A DNA stretch of 64,000 nucleotides from Escarpia spicata (GCA_963995525.1 OZ023214.1:17134514-17198513); one strand, 5' to 3'. Shown: positions 23,555 to 35,700, counted from the first letter of the stretch. Notes: a model not told the origin generated them from the sequence alone. Made by a program: numbers and translations.

Positions 23555-24702
23555 AAACTGACCCCTAAGTACTGTCCACTCTCGGGGAATTCCTTCTGAC
23601 CCAGTTACGCAATATACCGCTGATAGCGCTTGTCTACTACAGATTGTAAAGCAAACACTGGCATGTCCTTTCATATCAGCGGCGTGCAGTAATTGGGCGG
23701 ATACGTGCAAGTTGCAGACATGCAATACGTTACCAGAAATAACTGCGGCAGTTCAACGATGTAGTTTCGTGGCTACCCAGGATGGTTGTCGAATCCATCA
23801 TACTCGTTTTCGCCAAATACAGTGCCGCGGCCATAGAAAAGTGTGGTTGATTATATCGACTTCGTAATTATTGTCTGGACACATTGTAATAAATACTTTA
23901 TTTTAAGATGAACATAGCACATATGACCAATACTAATTCACACAACTAAAGCTGTGCTCTTCAATCAGATGGCAAGCCTTAATACATATATGTAAAAGTT
24001 TTAAATAAAATTAATGTTAATCCATTCACACATTGTTTCACACTTCATTGCGATCCTCGTTGAAACTAATAAGGTTCTAAACGTAATTATAATAACGCAA
24101 ATGTCATAAATACAAGCTGTTAAGCACGCGTTATATAGCCATAGTAATATCTGTTGTACACACTACTTGATTCAAATACGTTTCGACAGAGTTGGATCTC
24201 GTTATTATTAACCCTTTTTAAAGGAAAACAAAGGTCAGGGCATTTCAAAATGCCAGCGTCGTATTAGAGGCGATGCTGTGATGGAACGATGCAATGTGCT
24301 ACGCAAATAAACGCATTCTCGTCCAGGTACTTGTCAACATTTACATATAGCAAATCAAATGTTGACCAATCCTAAATTACACGCTACATGATTAATTAGT
24401 CCACACATTACCGACATTGAGTGCATGGAGACTACCTCAATTCCCCCAACAACAGGCCGCTTAGAGTAAACTACTTGCAATTTAAGCATTGGACAAGGAC
24501 ACCTTTGGTTTATCGATGCGTAATCCGCTGTACTGAGATGTTTGTATATTTAGTTTTAGATATCATACTCATGTTGCCAACATTTACACAATTAGTATAT
24601 TCCATTCATTATCGTCCTCTGTTAGAAGGAATGTTTTCTTGTATCACGTATCAGCGGCGTAGGCTTAAATACACGTGGAAGCACAATTCTATAATATATA
24701 TA
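23555..24702. other. Intergenic DNA, no gene seen
   Basis: No recognisable genes or repeats. A 106-codon frame at 24421-24741 (+) has no domain and is not supported. Confidence 0.4.
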
Positions 24703-24751
24703 TACTGTTGGGTCCAGTTTTCCAAAGCTAGATCTGATTAGTTAAGCTACG

Positions 24752-24752
<1 letters not shown>
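24703..24752. repeat. Direct repeat, left copy
   Basis: About 46 bp beginning ACTGTTGGGTCCAGTTTTCC and ending GTTAAGCTACGT is repeated at 25941-25987 with one visible substitution (GCTAGATC/GCTAAATC). Confidence 0.85.
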
Positions 24753-24784
<32 letters not shown>

Positions 24785-24815
24785 ATATACAGGGGGCTAT
24801 ATATATATATTACAT
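24753..24815. repeat. (TA)n microsatellite
   Basis: Two TA-rich blocks separated by ACAGGGGGCT. Confidence 0.9.
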
Positions 24816-24834
24816 ATGCGTCGGTCCCAACATA

Positions 24835-25036
24835 CCCTAGGCCCCGGGCTTGAAGGCTGAATCCCCATAATTTTGGTTGGGGTTGGAGGTAGCTTTACCC
24901 CCCAATATTTTGGAAAAAGGGTGCAGTTGAAGGTTTTGGAGAACCCAAGTATGTGGGGTGCACTCGAATGGTTTTGGTGAACCTCAGCCCCCCTTAGCCC
25001 CACCCCAATTTTCACCACATCCTGACGCCTATGTAG
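24835..25036 (+). repeat. GC-rich dispersed repeat G, copy 1
   Basis: Contains CCCCCCAATATTTTGG, GGGTGCAGTTGAAGGTTTTG, GGGGTGCACTCGAATGG and GACGCCTATGTAG. The same blocks in the same order occur on the minus strand at 36280-36775 and partly at 35625-35700. No coding capacity was recognised, so it is probably a non-autonomous transposon. Confidence 0.65.
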
Positions 25037-25940
25037 AGGGGATCTGGTAGTCCAAAACTGTGTATCCAATTGCAATTGGGTGCATTTCGAAGCCGAAATA
25101 AAACACAAAATGGCACTGGAATAACAGTGAGAACCACCAGACTTCTACACTGGCCACTGAGCTGGGTTTCTAAAGATTTAGGCGCTGAAGAAGTTGTTTT
25201 ATTATTATTACATGACACATATTTCTGATAAAAAGGTAGATATAAACCTTCAGTGTCGCATAGCAACAGTAACTGCTGCCTGGATAACATGTGTTTATTT
25301 CTTGCTCAAATTGCCCTGCTAGCTCTACTATCAGACAACGCATTCCACATCCTGCTGTTGCTGTGAAACTGCATCATTGGCTGCCTGTACAAGGGCAAAC
25401 TGTTTGACCTGGCTGTAGGTGGTGGACATGCTCATTAAATGATCACTAATGTTACGATGATGTCACATTTCTTGATAGAAATTAACTTCTGGAAACATCC
25501 CAATATTCCAGGACAGTGACTACAACAGAGAATGTGTACAGTGCATTTGTACGACTGGCCCATATTGTCTCACAGAGCGAATGCAGCGTGCACTCCACGC
25601 TGGATGCCATCTTGGCAGCTTCTTCATATCACTGAGTGATATCTTTGCCACCAAAACTCCATATTCTTCCCGTGGAACTATATATTTTGTGGCCAATGCT
25701 TCACCTGTAGTGCTGGCGGCTTCCAACAAATCCAAGACATTCATTGGGGATGCGAGACGATGCCTCATCCACTGCAGTTAGATGCCTCATCCACTGCAGA
25801 CATTATTTCTGGGGAAGATTTAAAGCTAATTATCTCGCATCTATTAAAATTTCAATAATTTGTGTCCACATTGATGGACACATGAATTAATAGGTTGTCT
25901 CCAGTTTGCTTCAAGAAATTTATCTTTATTGTTGGCCACT
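25037..25940 (-). other. Unidentified repeat interior with minus-strand open frames
   Basis: Lies between the two direct repeats and may be the interior of a mobile element. Minus-strand frames at 25768-25520 (82 codons) and 25290-25012 (92 codons) are open but match no family recognised here. A 23-bp tandem duplication of GATGCCTCATCCACTGCAG occurs at 25758-25800. Confidence 0.35.
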
Positions 25941-25987
25941 GTTGGGTCCAGTTTTCCAAAGCTAAATCTGATTAGTTAAGCTACGTG
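25941..25987. repeat. Direct repeat, right copy
   Basis: Second copy of the ACTGTTGGGTCC repeat, about 1.24 kb after the first, in the same orientation. Confidence 0.85.
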
Positions 25988-26791
25988 TCATTCTCGAAGG
26001 TAACAATGAGAAAGCCTATTCTTCTTCGTCAGTGGCTTTGCCATGTTCTTCACCCTTGACCACCATTTCTCTCACTTGACCACCAGCTACCTAATCATTA
26101 ACAATGACAGTATCAGCTGCATCAACAGTTATTTGATAATTTTTATTATTAAAGACCTAACTTCTCGATTTCCCTTGCCGATGTGAGGCTACGTCAACGC
26201 CACCATAAAGAACTTGTGTGCTATCGCCCTACTGACTTCATAGTGGCTGCATGCTTCTGTTACTTTCACCCCATAGAGGTAGTCAAACATTGATAACATT
26301 GCTAAACGTGAATTATGACATAAAGTATATGCTTTGCCTAGACACCGGCGGCTTGCCTACCGGCCGTATACCAGCTTATACCAGCGTATACCAGCGGCAT
26401 CAGCTTCGTAGAAAGGCTGTCTGCGTCTAGTAACTTCATTATGTGTCATCAAAGTATTGATAAATTGTTATAAGTTAGTGATGACATTTCCTTTTCGCCA
26501 AGGGGTACAACGTTACTATGGCTTACATGGCATGAATTGTGTATCACATTTATTCTGTTGTTTTACTTATGCCAAATAACATTCAATATCTGAAGTATCT
26601 CATTTCACGAATTGAACATTCAAGAACGTGTATTCAAACAAATCAAGTCAGTTTTTCTCTTCTGTATTCATTCTAGCGTATATTTCTAATATATGGACTC
26701 CAATTTGAGCTTCTCATTTATACACAATATGCTGTACTAAACGTAACTATTGCACAGGTCTAAATCGCTCTTTTATGTATACTATTATATG

Positions 26792-26825
<34 letters not shown>

Positions 26826-26908
26826 TATATTCATGTGTAAATTGCTCTTTTCTGTAGACGAGGTGTTCTTAAGCTGCGTGAGTACAGGTATCATAATTAA
26901 GTTTGAGG
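25988..26908. other. Intergenic DNA with TA microsatellite
   Basis: No gene recognised. A TATACCAGC trinucleotide-like triplication occurs at about 26369-26398 and a (TA)n tract at 26790-26826. GACGAGGTGTTCTTAAGC at 26859 recurs in diverged form at 27219. Confidence 0.4.
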
Positions 26909-27018
26909 AATTCATCTAGATGATCTAATAAATTGTATTTATCACCATGATGTTTAACATTTCTAAACATTACAAATGTTAAACATCATGGTGATAAATA
27001 CAATTTACTAGATGAATT
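26909..27018. other. 110-nt near-perfect hairpin (inverted repeat)
   Basis: The inner arms, 26930-26962 and 26974-27006, are exact reverse complements over 33 bp, with an 11-nt loop. After a small asymmetric internal loop, the outer arms 26909-26919 and 27008-27018 pair over 11 bp. Either strand would fold the same way. It could be a young fold-back or MITE remnant, or a small-RNA hairpin precursor. The perfect pairing favours a recent inverted duplication. Confidence 0.75.
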
Positions 27019-27531
27019 ACTCAACATTATTTGTGTTACATGTGATACATAGTATTCTTCAATTTGTATAAATATAATATATATATTATGTATACTACTT
27101 CATTTCGTAATTAATTATTATATAAACCAAGACAGAGTGAGTCATTTGTCATTTCGCAATTCATATATATACTACATGAGACCTTTTTGCACTGTACGTG
27201 TCATGTTTGTAATGCCGACGAGGTGTGCTTAATCTGAGTGAGTACGTGTTTAGCATTGCACACGGAAATAGCAGCTCACTCAGAATAGCGTCGCCTACGC
27301 AGTGAGTTCTTTGCCTTTGGTAAACCGTCAATAGACTATAGACGTCATTACACCTATAGACTATAGACGTCATTGTGGGTATTACATTTATTAAATGGCG
27401 ATTGTAACTTATTAATCTGTGAATCGTTTTTCAGTAAATTTTACCATTTTACTTTGTAGTATGTCATCAATTTTCAGCAATCATCATATGATCTGACTAC
27501 CAATAAATGAATTGGTAGTCGTCGAGAACAT
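27019..27531. other. Intergenic DNA, no gene seen
   Basis: AT-rich, with a short TA tract near 27075 and a direct repeat of CTATAGACGTCATT at about 27336 and 27361. Confidence 0.4.
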
Positions 27532-27957
27532 GTGACTCATATATTATGTTTACCTGAAGAGATGACTAGCATCTTAAATTGTAGCTACTTAGTTCATGGA
27601 ACATTGCCAGAGCTCCAGTCAGTTGCACACACACAGAATGCGACAGCATTATGTAGACGATACTGTGGAACTGTCTCACAGACACGGATGACCCAAATTC
27701 TGACTGACCATAAGAACACCGTTGATGACACCAGCTGCACCGAGTTTACACACGAAGACGAATCTGAAGGAAATACGTCAGTTCTGAGCACACAACTAGC
27801 TGGTGGTAAAGGAATCGGGAGAGGTGAAGTTACTAGTCTTTCTCAAGAGTACCTACTCACACAGGCACGTATGTACGTAATGTTCTCCTCACGTCATCCA
27901 TTGCACCGGAACAAGGATGCCATTCGTATGCAGTTTGACACAAGTGAACAAATGTGA
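27532..27957 (+). CDS. Unsupported hypothetical ORF, 141 codons
   Basis: An uninterrupted frame from 27532 to a TGA at 27957. The translation has normal amino-acid diversity (unlike the repeat-derived frames) but no domain, signal peptide or membrane segment that I recognise. It is acidic in the middle (THEDESEGN). It could be part of a larger spliced gene, a captured transposon exon, or chance. There is no splice or promoter evidence. Confidence 0.2.
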   Translation: MTHILCLPEEMTSILNCSYLVHGTLPELQSVAHTQNATALCRRYCGTVSQTRMTQILTDHKNTVDDTSCTEFTHEDESEGNTSVLSTQLAGGKGIGRGEVTSLSQEYLLTQARMYVMFSSRHPLHRNKDAIRMQFDTSEQM

Positions 27958-29013
27958 CCGAGGAGGAATACAGAAAGAAAGAAAGAGGACACAATATCAA
28001 GAAAGCACAAGCTCGATACGGGTATAACAATGGCTTTGGCTAGGAATTTTAGTTCAGGGAAATGTGAAATAAAAGAAAGACAATACCTATATATATCTGG
28101 TATCTGTGGTTTTGGGTTGCACTAAACGTGCCTGCGGTTGCAATATGATTCACGTTGTATAGACTACTTTCATGTATGTATTACTTTTATGATCTTACTT
28201 CATTTATACTTTACTTTTATTAATTATGTCAGCAAGCAGAAGACAATTCTTCAATGTTTTATTATACACTAAATGCATATTGTATCGTATATAGCTAATA
28301 AGAAACTAAACTATGTAATTCAGTGTATGTGTCGATCAATAGTTTCAGTACACCTTAGTAGCGAGTATAATAGTGAAATAAATTTAGAAACAGAGCATAT
28401 GTAGTTATCTTTAACATATTATTTGGCTACTGTACATTGGAGCAACGCAATCATCACCTACCTAGTCAAGTTTCACCACGCGTGCCATCGATACACGTTC
28501 ATGTCATCAAAACGAATCTATGATTACAAAGATTATTTGGCGTATCCATGCCAATGTGTGTCTATTTATGTAATATCAATCTTTTTCTATTTAAATTGTA
28601 GCCGAAGACGTGTCACGGTAACAGGGGAGAGCTAAGTTTATATGCGATGACGTCTCACGAACAATAACGAAGTCGTGACGCGAGTTAAACGACCTGAGCG
28701 TAAGTGATGACACATCCGACCTCGACGGAGCCGTAAGAAAGCTGACACACATGTCTCTGTAACACGTCAGACATACATTCCTTCTGTATATCACGAAAGA
28801 GAGAAACCTTCTACATATCAAGGCATAATTATAGATAAACACCTTCTATGTTTCATGACGTAGTTAAGCATTGTATACATCACAGCATACAGACTGGCCT
28901 GCAACCCGACATACAAACAAACCGTCCGTGTATCAAGGCGTATACATAAACCTTCTATGAGTTACGACGGACAGGCAACCGTTTTATATATCAAGACACG
29001 TGCGCCCGCACTT
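27958..29013. other. Intergenic DNA, no gene seen
   Basis: No recognisable genes. AT-rich with an occasional AATAAA. Confidence 0.4.
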
Positions 29014-29049
29014 ACACACACACGCACACACACACACACACGCACGCAC

Positions 29050-29135
<86 letters not shown>
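29014..29135. repeat. (CA)n microsatellite
   Basis: An almost pure CA repeat after an imperfect CACG-containing left part. Confidence 0.95.
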
Positions 29136-29137
<2 letters not shown>

Positions 29138-29439
29138 TGTATCACGAGAGAGAAAAACCAGCATCCGTTCTAGATGTATGACATAAACTATAGGTCGAGC
29201 ATATTAAATACGAAGGCACAGAATATAGCTGCCTGGAAACATCAAGCCGCAATGGTAGACATCAACCACTAATAATAATCCTGTCATCTAGCTGCGCCTG
29301 TTTTACGGTGATAAACACCACTGTCGTAATGACAATGGAGTAATGAGTGAGGCTATTCTGGAACACATTCACATAAACGCTGGGCGTCCTGTCATGACAT
29401 TACGCAGTCTCTCTTTCCCTAGAACAATAGAACGCAGTG

Positions 29440-29956
29440 TACACACAATACTTCAAAATTAGAAGATCCTAACATGCCCACTTGATTCTTTAAATGGTTG
29501 TGTTCAAGCATTATTTGAACCAACCGCAGCTATACACATACATGATACAAGACAAAGCAAACTGTTCTATGTTAAAAAGACAAACACCACCCTCCGACTG
29601 CTGTCAATCACCGTCAAGGGTATAAAAACGTGGAACAATTTACCAAATAAATTGATTCAGCTTCCAAGTTTAACACAATTTAAAAAAGCAATCAAGTTGT
29701 CATTACTTTCTACATATTTGTGAATTGTTAATTGAAGGTGACGTTTTGTTAAACCCATGTAACAGTAACACAAGCACTATAGTAAACAGTCTATAAAATT
29801 ATATGAGTTGTGAATATTATTTTGTGATTTATTTATAATTCCTGTTGTATTTATTCAGTTTTCATAGTTCGAGTAGGGCATAGCAACACATAAGTCTATG
29901 ACTTCAGCTATGTCCTTTCAGCAGCAGCAGCAGCAAACCATACTGTGCATGTATTG

Positions 29957-29996
<40 letters not shown>

Positions 29997-30014
29997 GAAT
30001 AAACGTTCATTCAC
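29440..30014 (+). mobile_element. LINE 3' end fragment (CR1/L2-type)
   Basis: A 5'-truncated LINE. Sequence 29530-29720 encodes the typical C-terminal stretch of such polyproteins (HDTRQSKLFY, then GIKTWNNLPNKL and LTQFKKAIK) ending at a TGA near 29722. The 3' UTR contains (CAG)n and (TTG)n tracts (29957-29998) and ends in GAATAAACGTTCATTCA, similar to the ATTC-type tails of these elements. Confidence 0.75.
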
Positions 30015-31097
30015 TACTGCACATTCACACCATCAAAAGTTATCTGCAAAGATACATATTCGTTTCTTTGCGTCATCAAGTCAAATTGAAGGCGTAGAAA
30101 TACTGATGACCACCACATCTCGTTGTGGCGTCGATCACACGAATCAAATGGCAACGTGATGAACACGAAGGGAGCGTAAATGAACACTGACAATAGAGTG
30201 GTATTAGAATGTACTACTCCTTTTTGTTCTACTACAACGTTTCGAACTTTTGAGGTGAACATCTGAGACTGCGAGAAACGTTACATTTGACCTTTCAGAT
30301 GGTATGCGTCGCGGTGATATTCGCGTGGAATTAGTGACCGTCGCTGCTTTATTGCAGGTGCAGACTTGTTTACGGCTACTCTAAGACTTGCAACAGAGGC
30401 TTGACGTAGAAGACACCGACTGCATGCAGGCAAGCGACCCACATGGCGACACTCGATACGATGTCAGTTGCTGTCGCTGTATTCTCTCACCAGTCCTGAT
30501 TGGTAAACAAACACCGGACTGTCGTCGCGTATGACGTATGACAATTGCGGGAACAACTGCGATTGCAATTGCAATAGAGAAGGCTGTATTGCAATATACC
30601 TTATATGTCAGTATTTCTTCTGCCTCACGGATTGTCTCTAGAACTGCTTCTGTTGCAACGGCAACATCAATACATGTTTTTGTCGAGTCATGATTGGCTA
30701 TCTCTACAGTCATGCCTTGGCCCAGAACCACATTTATTTCTCCGGTTACACGGTTACACAATATATCGAACGAGACGGACACTCTTTGGACTAGTGTCCG
30801 ATGGCGTGTTATAATTGCGACCGGCGAACCGGGATAACGAATTGGCGGTAGATCATCCCAAAGCGAAACGTGCGCTTTGTAATACTAATCGAAGTTATGA
30901 TTATTAGAAAATACGAAACCTATTCCCAGTAAAGCTGATGAAATTAAACATCGGGATAATTAAATGTACAGTATATATACATACGCGGATCGAGAAGATA
31001 AGCGCAATAATCTGCTTATGTTGGTTCGTTTGATGGGTTATTTCTAGTATCGCCTACACGGACCGGGTTCTGGGAAAGATGTAAACAAGGCTTAGCA
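30015..31097. other. Intergenic DNA, no supported gene
   Basis: Holds a 133-codon minus-strand frame at 30381-30782 without recognisable domains. It overlaps an open plus frame (30605-30814), so coding is not supported. Confidence 0.4.
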
Positions 31098-31681
31098 CAC
31101 TGTTAGTTTTCTCATTGGACACCATGTTAACGTTTCGTCTGATTATAAGAAAACAAGACCTACAGAATGTCTTAAACTTCTCACCTACTGTTATTATCAT
31201 CTCAATTACATGCTGGTCGAGTTTAGTCAAAATCTAATATTTCTAGCTCTCGTAAAATGCCTGTATGTGTGACACCCGTCAATATTTACGAATGGATGCA
31301 AGCAGTAATCCGACTAAAGGGTTAACTAGCCAAATTGCTGCCAAATACCCTTTCGCCAGTAAAATCAGCTAAAAATACACCATTTTATTGCCAACAGCTT
31401 CTACAATCACACCTGGAAATCTGCCTACTCAAATGCATTTATGTCAGAGCATGTGAATTTTATTTAAAAAAAACATTTCTAACAAATACAGTGTCATTTT
31501 GTTCGTCTTTTTCGAAGTCTAACTGGGGCTTGACCCCTTACTTATTATGTTAAAACAATAGTCCAACTCTCCCAACCGCATGCATACATGCATACGTGCA
31601 TACATACGTTTATGCATATATGCATACACGCGCACACACGCACACATGCACACATACACACATACACAAATGCTAACAGTG
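31098..31681. mobile_element. Dispersed repeat T, copy 2, with terminal inverted repeats
   Basis: A 584-bp unit beginning CACTGTTAG (31098-31106) and ending CTAACAGTG (31673-31681), an exact 9-bp terminal inverted repeat. Its interior, including the CATG/CA microsatellite at 31575-31670, is inverted relative to 23000-23554. No transposase is encoded. No clear target duplication was found. It is probably a non-autonomous DNA transposon, with the superfamily left open. Confidence 0.6.
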
Positions 31682-32719
31682 TCCTGACCCCAACAACGGT
31701 AGTAAGCAGGTTCACTGCGTCCTCGATTGGGACCACATAAGGGGTGGCTTATCAAATTCCGCAAAAATAGAGGTATAATATTTATAATTGGTTCAAACCA
31801 CCACCTAACCCCATTATTACGAGTTACGAGGTGTGGTAGATAATGCGCGTATTACCAGTGAAATGACCGAGGTATAATCACGATCCTCGATGTGTACGAC
31901 ACTTAAATAAATGTATGGAAAAGAGGCAGACCGCAAGGGATTGGTTCTACGCAAGCTAACACGAATGTTCAAAACCACCCCACTGGTTCACTCTTGAAAA
32001 ATATAAGCAATACAACGCACTGCTTAATAACATTTACACGACATTACCCACCACATTGCCACGTTATGATATACACAATAACATCAAGGTGCACTAATAC
32101 CAGTTCCACTCGTTAGACGGCGCCAGTGACGGGATATGTTTTTGCAAAACATTGTAAAGACTAAACTGCCGCCAACCAATACGTAATGGTACACGTTCTT
32201 GGGACTCTGCGAACCTTTGTTACCACCCATAACCGCAGTCTTGTCAGCGCCTACTCTGCGGTGATTAAGTTCTGTTGTCACGACTCCATGTAAACACGCT
32301 GCGGCTGAACGATTACAGACGCGCAGAGATCCGGGTAGGAATGTGGGCAAAACTGTATAGAAACAAATGTGTTTGTTAAAAAAACGTTGCCGCAGATATG
32401 TACTATCAAAGACGTCGCCAGTAAATATAAACTTCCATGTTATAATCTTCAGTAATATGTGACGCCATAGTAATTTTAGTCGACTTACTTTGAAGCAGTG
32501 CGATTTTTCTACACGTCGTTTAAAGTAATCGCCCTTTCTTGATAGGTGCAAACATATCCCTGATTCACACATTGTTAGTGATGCCAACTAATTTCTCGAA
32601 ATGACGGATTTGTTCATCGCACGATGGGGCATAAACGAATAATTTAAATTTGCAATTCATATTTTGAAATTAACTGTAAATTGCTCTAAACATCACTGAT
32701 ATTTTACAGACCTGGATTA
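31682..32719. other. Intergenic DNA, no supported gene
   Basis: Contains a 167-codon minus-strand frame (32084-32587). It is one of the longest non-repeat frames in the window, but its translation shows no domain and no neighbouring exon signals. It is recorded here rather than called as a gene. Confidence 0.35.
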
Positions 32720-33060
32720 AACGTTGATATCGCGTTTTCACTTAAGCTGACCTTGTGTGTTCCTCATATATTAAATTAATGTTCTTAACACTAAACTAAA
32801 TATGTTGAAGGATAGCAGTGTCCGCCAAATTGCGTCTAACACACCAGAACTATCGTGAATGCTATGTTGCGTGCACCAAACGATAAAGTTGTATACAACA
32901 TATTCATATTGCAAACACTGTCTATTGGCAGTATTTCCTGGAATTGTATTTTGAAACTGGGTGGTTTCCACAATCAAGACCGTACTAGAAAGAAGTAGAA
33001 CTGATTCGGCGAACTTCCTGTTCATATCGTTATCTCCCTGGCAGGAGAATGATTCTACGT
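32720..33060. repeat. Single-unit relative of the 44-bp satellite and its flanks
   Basis: The sequence before the unit (CCTTGTGTGTTCCTCATATA, TTCTTAACACTA) resembles 12323-12375, left of the satellite. It is followed by one satellite-like unit, GGTTTCCACAATCAAGACCG at 32964. The sequence after it (GAACTTCCTGTTCATATCG, CCCTGGCAGG) resembles 17380-17412, right of the satellite. It therefore looks like an unexpanded copy of the element that carries the array. Confidence 0.6.
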
Positions 33061-33198
33061 AACAGAACAGAGAAAGTAGCACTGAATCGGGTGGAAGACA
33101 TGCAGGAATAAACGGTACCGTTTCCTGCAGACAAACACGTAAAGAAGCAGAAGGTAGGCGTTCACCACTAACGGGCAGATCAATCCTACGATGATGTA

Positions 33199-33530
33199 AA
33201 AAGTAAAAGTAAAGGTAAGTTCTTATACAGCGCAAGATCCAATCCTCAGGACTATTCAAAGCGGTTTACACTTTACTCCCTGGCAGACCTGTTCAATCGA
33301 ACACCATCTCGACTTCTCTGGGAAGCATCCAGCCACGCTGCAATTAAAGACTATTCGTACACAAATATCCACCATTGTCTATAGCCAGGTACTCATTCAT
33401 ACAGCTGAGTGAACTGGAGCAACGTATAGTGGACGAACTTGCCCAAGGTTCGACACCTCCGCACAGGATTCGAACCCGGGTTCTCTCGGTTGAGAGTCCG
33501 AAGCTCTAGCCACTACACCACGGCGCTATG
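33199..33530 (-). mobile_element. tRNA-derived SINE, minus copy
   Basis: Reading on the minus strand from 33530: GCCGTGGTGTAGTGGCTAGA (A-box region), an anticodon-like stem, the B box GGTTCGAATCC, and a body shared with 9715-10047. The tail is GCGCTGTATAAGAACTTACC then (TTTAC)n, ending near 33199. Its head is better preserved than in the plus copy and shows the RNA polymerase III type-2 promoter layout. Confidence 0.85.
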
Positions 33531-35624
33531 TCGAAGTACTTACGCAGACTGGTTCTTTATACAGCATGCCGCCATTTCCTTCGATCAAAGTAAAATGAGC
33601 CAAGTTGTTCGTGCAATGAGTGGAAGTCTGGAACTGAAGTGGCGGGTTCCAGTTATAGGGACTGCGGGTGTCGGCTATGCAGCGTTCCAGCCGATACCTT
33701 GTGGCTACCTTTGGTTCTGAGACTTTGGGAAACACATTTTGTATTCATACAATAAATACTGTTGTTACGAGCATTTGTTTCCTTAGTCTATACTAGTTGT
33801 CTTGTTTTATCTTTAAGTTTAGGAGTAAACCACTCTGCCATCAACGGACATCAAGAAGCGTGAACCTCAAAGAACTGTAACAAATAGATTGGTTAGAGCA
33901 CTTGTAATACGAAAATATTATTATATGAAATATTCCAAAATTGTGAATTCATGTGTTAACATTGCCAGTTGGTGATTCGATTATGTTAACTCTAAGGTTA
34001 TCATTGACATGTTCTGTCACGATTTTTACACTACATGAGAGTGTGTTTAATTATGTATAATATTGTACATAAGTCCAGGCATTTAATGTGCAGTTAACAC
34101 TGTCATTGTTGTCATTATAAAACGTTTATGTGGTAAATACAGCTGCGTTTTAGCAAAACTTATATGTTCCAATCATCGAAAACATGTGCCAATTTGGATA
34201 CTGTAATAAGGAGTATGAGTTCTAATGGTGAATATATCCACGAACTTGAGCATGACGTCATCAGTGGACGATGGACGACGTCGATGACATTTCACGGAAC
34301 TCCTCTGAGCGTTAATAGCCGCGAAACAAGGTGATTGTCATGTAACGTGTTCTTGGCAAGGCATATTGTAGAAACAGCTACATGCGTCACCCAATCAGTG
34401 GTGTTACAGCTGTTTGTTATAGATGCTCAACACGGAAAAGAAAACACGTGTGTTACTACAAAAATACAACCGTAAATATCAAGACAGTTGGTTCAATCCG
34501 GGGGACTGCAGAAACAGGTGCTTATGACGTACAATTAAATAAAAAGAAACAGCAATAAATGTTACGGCTGGGGTTGCCGATCCTTCAAACGTGGCACGAT
34601 CGATTCGTGTACGTCTGCTAACATAAAACGGAAAATAGTTTGCCAGTATAGTTTCTTGGCGAATCTACATTTTCTACAGAAATGGGTCAAATTGACTTGG
34701 TTGATTGGATTCGAAACTATGAAGGTGAAAACAATTCCATAGCGATGTTTTGGAACTGCCAATTTATTCCATCCTCAGGATCATAGTATTTTAATTGTAA
34801 TAATGCTACTCATAGTACCAATAATAATACTAATGAACGATTGTTTAGCCTATAGCGCACATATCCATATTTAATGTATTTTACAGAAAATATTTTATAA
34901 ATACGCACACGATGATAATTTATGATTTCGTGTAATTCCACCATTCGATACCTCGTTACCCCCGCCATCTGTTTATCTGTGTTAGTATATCTGTGGTATG
35001 GCTACGTTTATGCAGCCCTTTCTCTGTTGGCATCGATATAGGCCTATACCAATCTTCGGGTGGCAGCTGTCTAGTGAGGGTTGGCGCCCCCTCCCCTGAC
35101 CCCTCCACCGATATATATATATATGTTTCCTCTCTGAACCAACTGAACAGCATGGTTATTTTGCCGTGCAGTTTGGAAAGTACTTGCATGTATATATTAA
35201 ACTTTATTTAAAGGTGTGTGTATGAAAACCAAAATAACGGTGACATTTTTATTCGATACGAACTGTTAACTGTTTATGGCAAACAAGTCAATACGTTGCT
35301 CGAAGTTTATATGTGCTAAAGTCGTCCGCTTTACGCTCAGAAGGACCAAGTCACTGAAACGATTATATCCCACAGACGCTTGCAGATATGTAAAGATTAA
35401 CTCAGTGCCGAATTTAGGATCAAGTGTCGAACCCATCGGGAACTGATTATCTGGTCATCCTATCATATTATTTATCATTCCTACTACCTACTACAACAAC
35501 GATTTTATAGCACAACAGCACTTATTTCCGTGCATTTGGAACACAAATCAGCGTCAAATAAAGGCCCGTAGGCTGAGTGGTGCAATGGGTGCAAACCCCC
35601 CTCCCGCTGAGGTAAAATAATTCT
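33531..35624. other. Intergenic DNA, no gene seen
   Basis: No recognisable coding region or repeat apart from a short TA tract at 35111-35123. Confidence 0.4.
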
Positions 35625-35700
35625 GCGTTGTGGTATGGAGTTGGGGTGCAGTTTTATGTTTTCGGAGCCTCATTGGGGTACAGTTGCAGGTACAGGAATA
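35625..35700 (+). repeat. Dispersed repeat G, partial copy
   Basis: GGTATGGAGTTGGGGTGCAG and TTTTCGGAGCCTCATTGGGG followed by TACAGTTGCAGG match the GGTGCAGTTGAAGG and GAGCCTCAAAGG blocks of the other two copies. Confidence 0.5.

Noticed and set aside
30381..30782. 133-codon minus-strand ORF
   Set aside because: Overlaps an open plus frame, ends in a low-quality Ser/Cys tail, and matches no family I know.
32084..32587. 167-codon minus-strand ORF
   Set aside because: No recognisable domain, no splice or polyA context, and composition not clearly protein-like.
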